From assembly GCA_002295325.1 (NCBI GenBank), contig DBGA01000013.1:51295-60024 (forward strand): 8,730 bases of DNA, written 5' to 3'. The DNA comes from Ruminococcaceae bacterium UBA866. GTDB taxonomy: Bacteria; Bacillota; Clostridia; Oscillospirales; Ruminococcaceae. Made by a program: the position numbers and the translations under genes. The notes under the pieces were generated by a model that searched no databases, was not told the origin of the DNA, and saw only the letters and a program-made list of their open reading frames with translations. Below, piece after piece: positions 6,960 to 8,730 of this stretch; position 1 is the first letter of the stretch; each line of letters begins with the position of its first letter.

Positions 6960-7274
6960 TTACATCTGATGCTCTATGCTCAAATGATTATCTAATCCTA
7001 TACGCTCTGCCGCAACCATACGATGATGCCCTGCAAGAATTTCATACCTGCCTTTGATTTTGGGATGTGTGCGAACAAGTAGGGGTGTCAATACACCATA
7101 TTGCCTAATACTTTCAATAAGCTCGTCTAATCTAACACACTCCCTTACCCTAAACGGGTGCTTGGAGTAGGGCAATAACTCGTATAAACTAACTATTGCA
7201 ACCGAATTTTCTGGGTTATCATTGCCACACCCACCAAAAAGCATATCAAGTGATGGAACATTTTTCGTACTCAT
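6960..7274 (-). pseudogene. parB: ParB-like protein, truncated after the N-terminal CTPase/nuclease-fold domain
   Basis: 104 residues remain of a usual ~280-330. Residues 27-94 are a recognisable ParB N-terminal domain: YELLPYSKHPFRVRE, LDELIESIRQYGVLTPLLV, and the conserved box GRYEILAGHHR at 75-85 leading into AAERIGLD. In intact proteins a VPVIV-type strand and then a helix-turn-helix follow. Here homology ends at Asp95 (near 6990), and nine unrelated residues lead to a stop at 6960. The DNA-binding and dimerisation domains are gone, so parS binding or spreading is not expected. The start overlaps the parA stop as ATGA, the usual translational coupling of a parAB pair. Break and tail suggest deletion or insertion upstream of the recombinase. 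A short natural variant is possible but less likely. Confidence 0.75.
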
Positions 7275-8071
7275 TCAAACATGCCCCCTATTGCAAGAAA
7301 TTCCTTTCCGAAGTTCTCAAAGGCAATTGCTGCCTTACTTTTAGATGCGTATTCAAAGATGCTTTTCTGTTCTAACTTTGCTCTGCCAATCTGTAAGGTT
7401 CTTGGAATTTTTGTATCGTAAATTTTAATTACCTCACCAAATGTATCATATGTTTTTTGTAGTATATCCCTCGTTAGTACAGATCGTTCCACAACCATAT
7501 TCATTAATATTCCTTCAACTTCTAGACTTTTGTTGAGGTTGCGCCTTATTTGTTGGATGGATTTTACAAGTAGTTCAGCACCTGTGTTGGAATCTTCTTC
7601 CGGTGAGGAAACAATCAGCACGCTATCACTTGCCACCAGAGCATTGACTGTCATAAGTCCCAATGATGGACCACAATCCAGAAAAATATATTGATACTCT
7701 GATTTAATTTTATCAAGTACACTTTTTAATGTGAATTCACGCTGAATAACACTGACCATTTGCAGTTCCAAAGCAGCTAGGCTCTCATTGCAGGGAATAT
7801 AATCAAGTTTGCCACTATGCTTAATAAATGTTTCAGATGTGGGCAACTGTTCATCCTGCATTACCGCCCACATTGGATCAACAATTGTACCACCTACAGT
7901 TGCTATTTTGGGCTCACCAAATCCTGTGGAAAGATTTCCTTGCGAATCAATATCCACCAAAAGAACCCTCTTTCCCTGCTCCGCTAGATAATATCCTAAA
8001 TTGCGCGCGGTAGTTGATTTTCCGACTCCACCCTTTCTCGATGCCACAGAAATTATTCTACACTCACTCAT
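7271..8071 (-). CDS. parA: ParA/Soj-family partition ATPase
   Basis: 266 complete residues. The deviant Walker A box KGGVGKST is at residues 13-20 with the signature Lys13, the A' motif LLVDIDSQGN at 37-46, and Walker B YIFLDCGPSLG at 128-138 with Asp132. The usual DCPPS is DCGPS here. Such ATPases bind DNA non-specifically as ATP dimers and are driven by ParB to position plasmids, chromosomes or integrative elements. There is no N-terminal helix-turn-helix, so this is a short Soj-like form that probably does not repress its own promoter. The start is set by GGAGG (plus-strand 8080-8084), 8 nt upstream. It overlaps the truncated parB by 4 nt. With its partner cut short, partition function is doubtful although this frame is intact. 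Confidence 0.92.
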   Translation of the reverse strand: MSECRIISVASRKGGVGKSTTARNLGYYLAEQGKRVLLVDIDSQGNLSTGFGEPKIATVGGTIVDPMWAVMQDEQLPTSETFIKHSGKLDYIPCNESLAALELQMVSVIQREFTLKSVLDKIKSEYQYIFLDCGPSLGLMTVNALVASDSVLIVSSPEEDSNTGAELLVKSIQQIRRNLNKSLEVEGILMNMVVERSVLTRDILQKTYDTFGEVIKIYDTKIPRTLQIGRAKLEQKSIFEYASKSKAAIAFENFGKEFLAIGGMFE

Positions 8072-8091
8072 TTTAAATTCCTCCTTTTTTC

Positions 8092-8106
8092 ATTTCAAAC
8101 TGAAAT
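8092..8106. repeat. Small palindrome upstream of parA, possible operator
   Basis: ATTTCA, a 3-nt spacer, then TGAAAT form a perfect inverted repeat just upstream of the parA ribosome binding site. Nearby TTGAAG and TTTGAAAA resemble loose extra half-sites. It could bind a regulator, but its A+T-rich makeup makes chance plausible. Confidence 0.3.
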
Positions 8107-8135
8107 AACGTTGAAGTAATTTGAAAAATAGAAAA

Positions 8136-8158
8136 CACCTGTAGAAAATCTACAGGTG
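8136..8158 (-). terminator. Terminator hairpin upstream of parA
   Basis: CACCTGTAGA and TCTACAGGTG form a perfect 10-bp stem around a 3-nt loop. On the minus strand it is followed by TTTTCTATTTTTC, the layout of a rho-independent terminator. It lies 65 nt before the parA start. It either ends a transcript from the right or acts as an attenuator in a parA leader. No other minus-strand gene is visible immediately upstream. Confidence 0.6.
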
Positions 8159-8288
8159 GCGGTGTAATCTTGTATTAAATTGCTTTTGACACTGGGCTGT
8201 TTCTACAAACGCTCACCCACCGTCAAAATGTACTTTTTGCATTTTTCTCAGTTTTTCAATGTTCTTGTGACCTACCACTGGATATGAC
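8159..8288. other. Intergenic stretch with no convincing feature
   Basis: No gene or RNA is recognised between the parA-leader hairpin and the tRNA-fragment terminator. A plus-strand TTGACA at 8186-8191 has no -10 at normal spacing. Short minus-strand open frames here lack ribosome binding sites. Confidence 0.35.
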
Positions 8289-8319
8289 AAAGCCCACAAA
8301 CGTAGTGTTTATGGGCTTT
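8289..8319 (-). terminator. Terminator downstream of the tRNA-Asn fragment
   Basis: Arms AAAGCCCACAAAC and GTTTATGGGCTTT pair at 12 of 13 positions around a 5-nt loop. On the minus strand it begins 3 nt after the tRNA CCA end. Both sides carry short A/T runs. It appears to be the original terminator of the tRNA gene. Confidence 0.6.
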
Positions 8320-8322
8320 TAG

Positions 8323-8377
8323 TGGCTCCCCTTGTTGGACTTGAACCAACGACCCTGCGATTAACAGTCGCATGCTC
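8323..8377 (-). pseudogene. 3' fragment of tRNA-Asn(GTT), candidate attachment site
   Basis: Read on the minus strand it gives the 3' side of the D stem (GAGC), the anticodon stem TGCGA/TCGCA with loop CTGTTAA (anticodon GTT), variable loop GGGTC, and T arm GTTGG-TTCAAGT-CCAAC. The 3' acceptor strand AAGGGGA, discriminator G and an encoded CCA complete it. The 5' acceptor strand, which should be TCCCCTT, and the 5' part of the D arm are absent; the sequence becomes unrelated at 8378. About 55 of ~76 nt remain, so no functional tRNA is made. Retention of exactly the 3' part with CCA and terminator is the usual footprint of integration at a tRNA gene. Confidence 0.85.
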
Positions 8378-8468
8378 TTGAATACGTTGCGGTGTAACAT
8401 AGAAAAGACTTATTGTTGTTCTTTGCTATTACTTTTATTTTTGCTCCAATGATTGTTATTTGAGAGAT

Positions 8469-8730
8469 ATGGAATTTATTAAGCAATCTAAGATGGTAAC
8501 ACACAGTTTTCGCAATATTTGCCTCTCTAGCAACTCTATTCAATCAATTGGTTTGGTCACTTCAGGGCAAAGGGTGCATGATTATAATTTTAATCCCACA
8601 TCCTTCAACCTTGCGACTGATGTAGATTTAAAGAATATCATTACTACCATAAATGAAAACCAGAATAAACCCATATGGTATTTTGATGAGAAAACAAAGC
8701 ATATGCTTTATGTCAGAAGTGTTAATGATG
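8469..8730 (+). CDS. Unrecognised protein, N-terminal part (runs off the window)
   Basis: An open frame of 87 codons runs from the ATG at 8469 to the window edge, and the same frame has been free of stops since 8403. The product begins MEFIKQSKMVTHSFRN and later contains NENQNKPIWYFDEKTKHML, ordinary soluble-protein composition in contrast to the Leu/Ser/Cys-rich noise of shadow frames. There is no signal peptide or membrane segment. The ribosome binding site is weak (GAGAGA just before the ATG), so the start is uncertain. No family is recognised. It begins about 90 nt past the tRNA fragment break and reads away from it, so it could be the first gene of an element that entered the tRNA-Asn gene. 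Confidence 0.45.
   Translation, partial: MEFIKQSKMVTHSFRNICLSSNSIQSIGLVTSGQRVHDYNFNPTSFNLATDVDLKNIITTINENQNKPIWYFDEKTKHMLYVRSVND

Larger units (their letters stand above)
5254..8071. mobile_element. Decayed integrative-element segment (parA, truncated parB, broken serine recombinase)
   Basis: Three minus-strand genes of mobile-element type follow one another: a plasmid-style ParA ATPase, a ParB that stops after its N-terminal domain, and a large serine recombinase with several disabling lesions. Large serine recombinases usually sit at the end of their element, which fits its place next to the native lacI locus. No relaxase, conjugation or capsid genes are in the window. The outer ends are not defined by repeats, so the coordinates are simply the gene limits. 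Confidence 0.5.

Noticed and set aside
8186..8191. Plus-strand TTGACA as a promoter for the right-edge open frame
   Set aside because: No acceptable -10 follows at normal spacing, and the terminator and tRNA fragment lie between it and the gene.
8159..8397. 9-bp direct repeat GCGGTGTAA at 8159-8167 and 8389-8397 as a target-site duplication around the tRNA fragment
   Set aside because: A 9-bp match within a few hundred bases can easily arise by chance, and the segment between has no transposon ends or transposase.
8361..8543. Minus-strand 60-codon open frame
   Set aside because: It runs into the tRNA-Asn fragment, has no ribosome binding site and is opposed by a more protein-like plus-strand frame.
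1..8730. CRISPR array, riboswitch or insertion-sequence ends
   Set aside because: No regularly spaced repeats, no recognisable riboswitch core upstream of the operon genes visible here, and no transposase or paired terminal inverted repeats were seen.

Overview
The window looks like chromosome from an anaerobic, gut-type Firmicute (Clostridia). This rests on the strong AGGAGG-type ribosome binding sites, the GH65/beta-phosphoglucomutase pairing, the LacI-type regulator and the clostridial style of the serine recombinase. No 16S or other marker is present, so a genus cannot be given.

Positions 1-3992 hold the distal part of a plus-strand sugar-utilisation operon. In order these are the C-terminal half of a GH65 disaccharide phosphorylase (cut by the window edge), a beta-phosphoglucomutase, a membrane-anchored right-handed beta-helix protein that looks like a clan GH-N (GH28/GH49-type) glycoside hydrolase, and a small membrane-anchored F5/8 type C (discoidin/CBM32-like) protein. 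A 19-bp hairpin ends the operon and also serves the convergent lacI-family gene (3997-5016, minus). That repressor has an extended -10 promoter and an inverted repeat just downstream of its likely transcription start, so it probably represses itself and, by inference, the operon. The likely scheme is that an alpha-linked glucose-containing carbohydrate is bound and trimmed at the cell surface, a disaccharide is taken up by a transporter outside the window, GH65 splits it with phosphate to beta-glucose 1-phosphate, and beta-PGM converts that to glucose 6-phosphate.

Positions 5254-8071 are a decayed mobile-element segment on the minus strand. It contains an intact ParA-type ATPase, a ParB cut to its first ~95 residues, and a large serine recombinase that keeps its promoter and ribosome binding site. 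The recombinase is broken by three frameshifts and one in-frame stop. Read through these lesions, it gives a nearly complete ~505-residue recombinase.

Positions 8072-8730 hold a terminator-like hairpin and a small palindrome upstream of parA. Beyond them is a 3'-terminal 55-nt fragment of a tRNA-Asn(GTT) gene with its own downstream terminator, a classic footprint of integration into a tRNA gene. The last 262 bases are the start of an unrecognised plus-strand open frame that leaves the window. By the usual geometry of tRNA integration, a second element would extend to the right of 8378.
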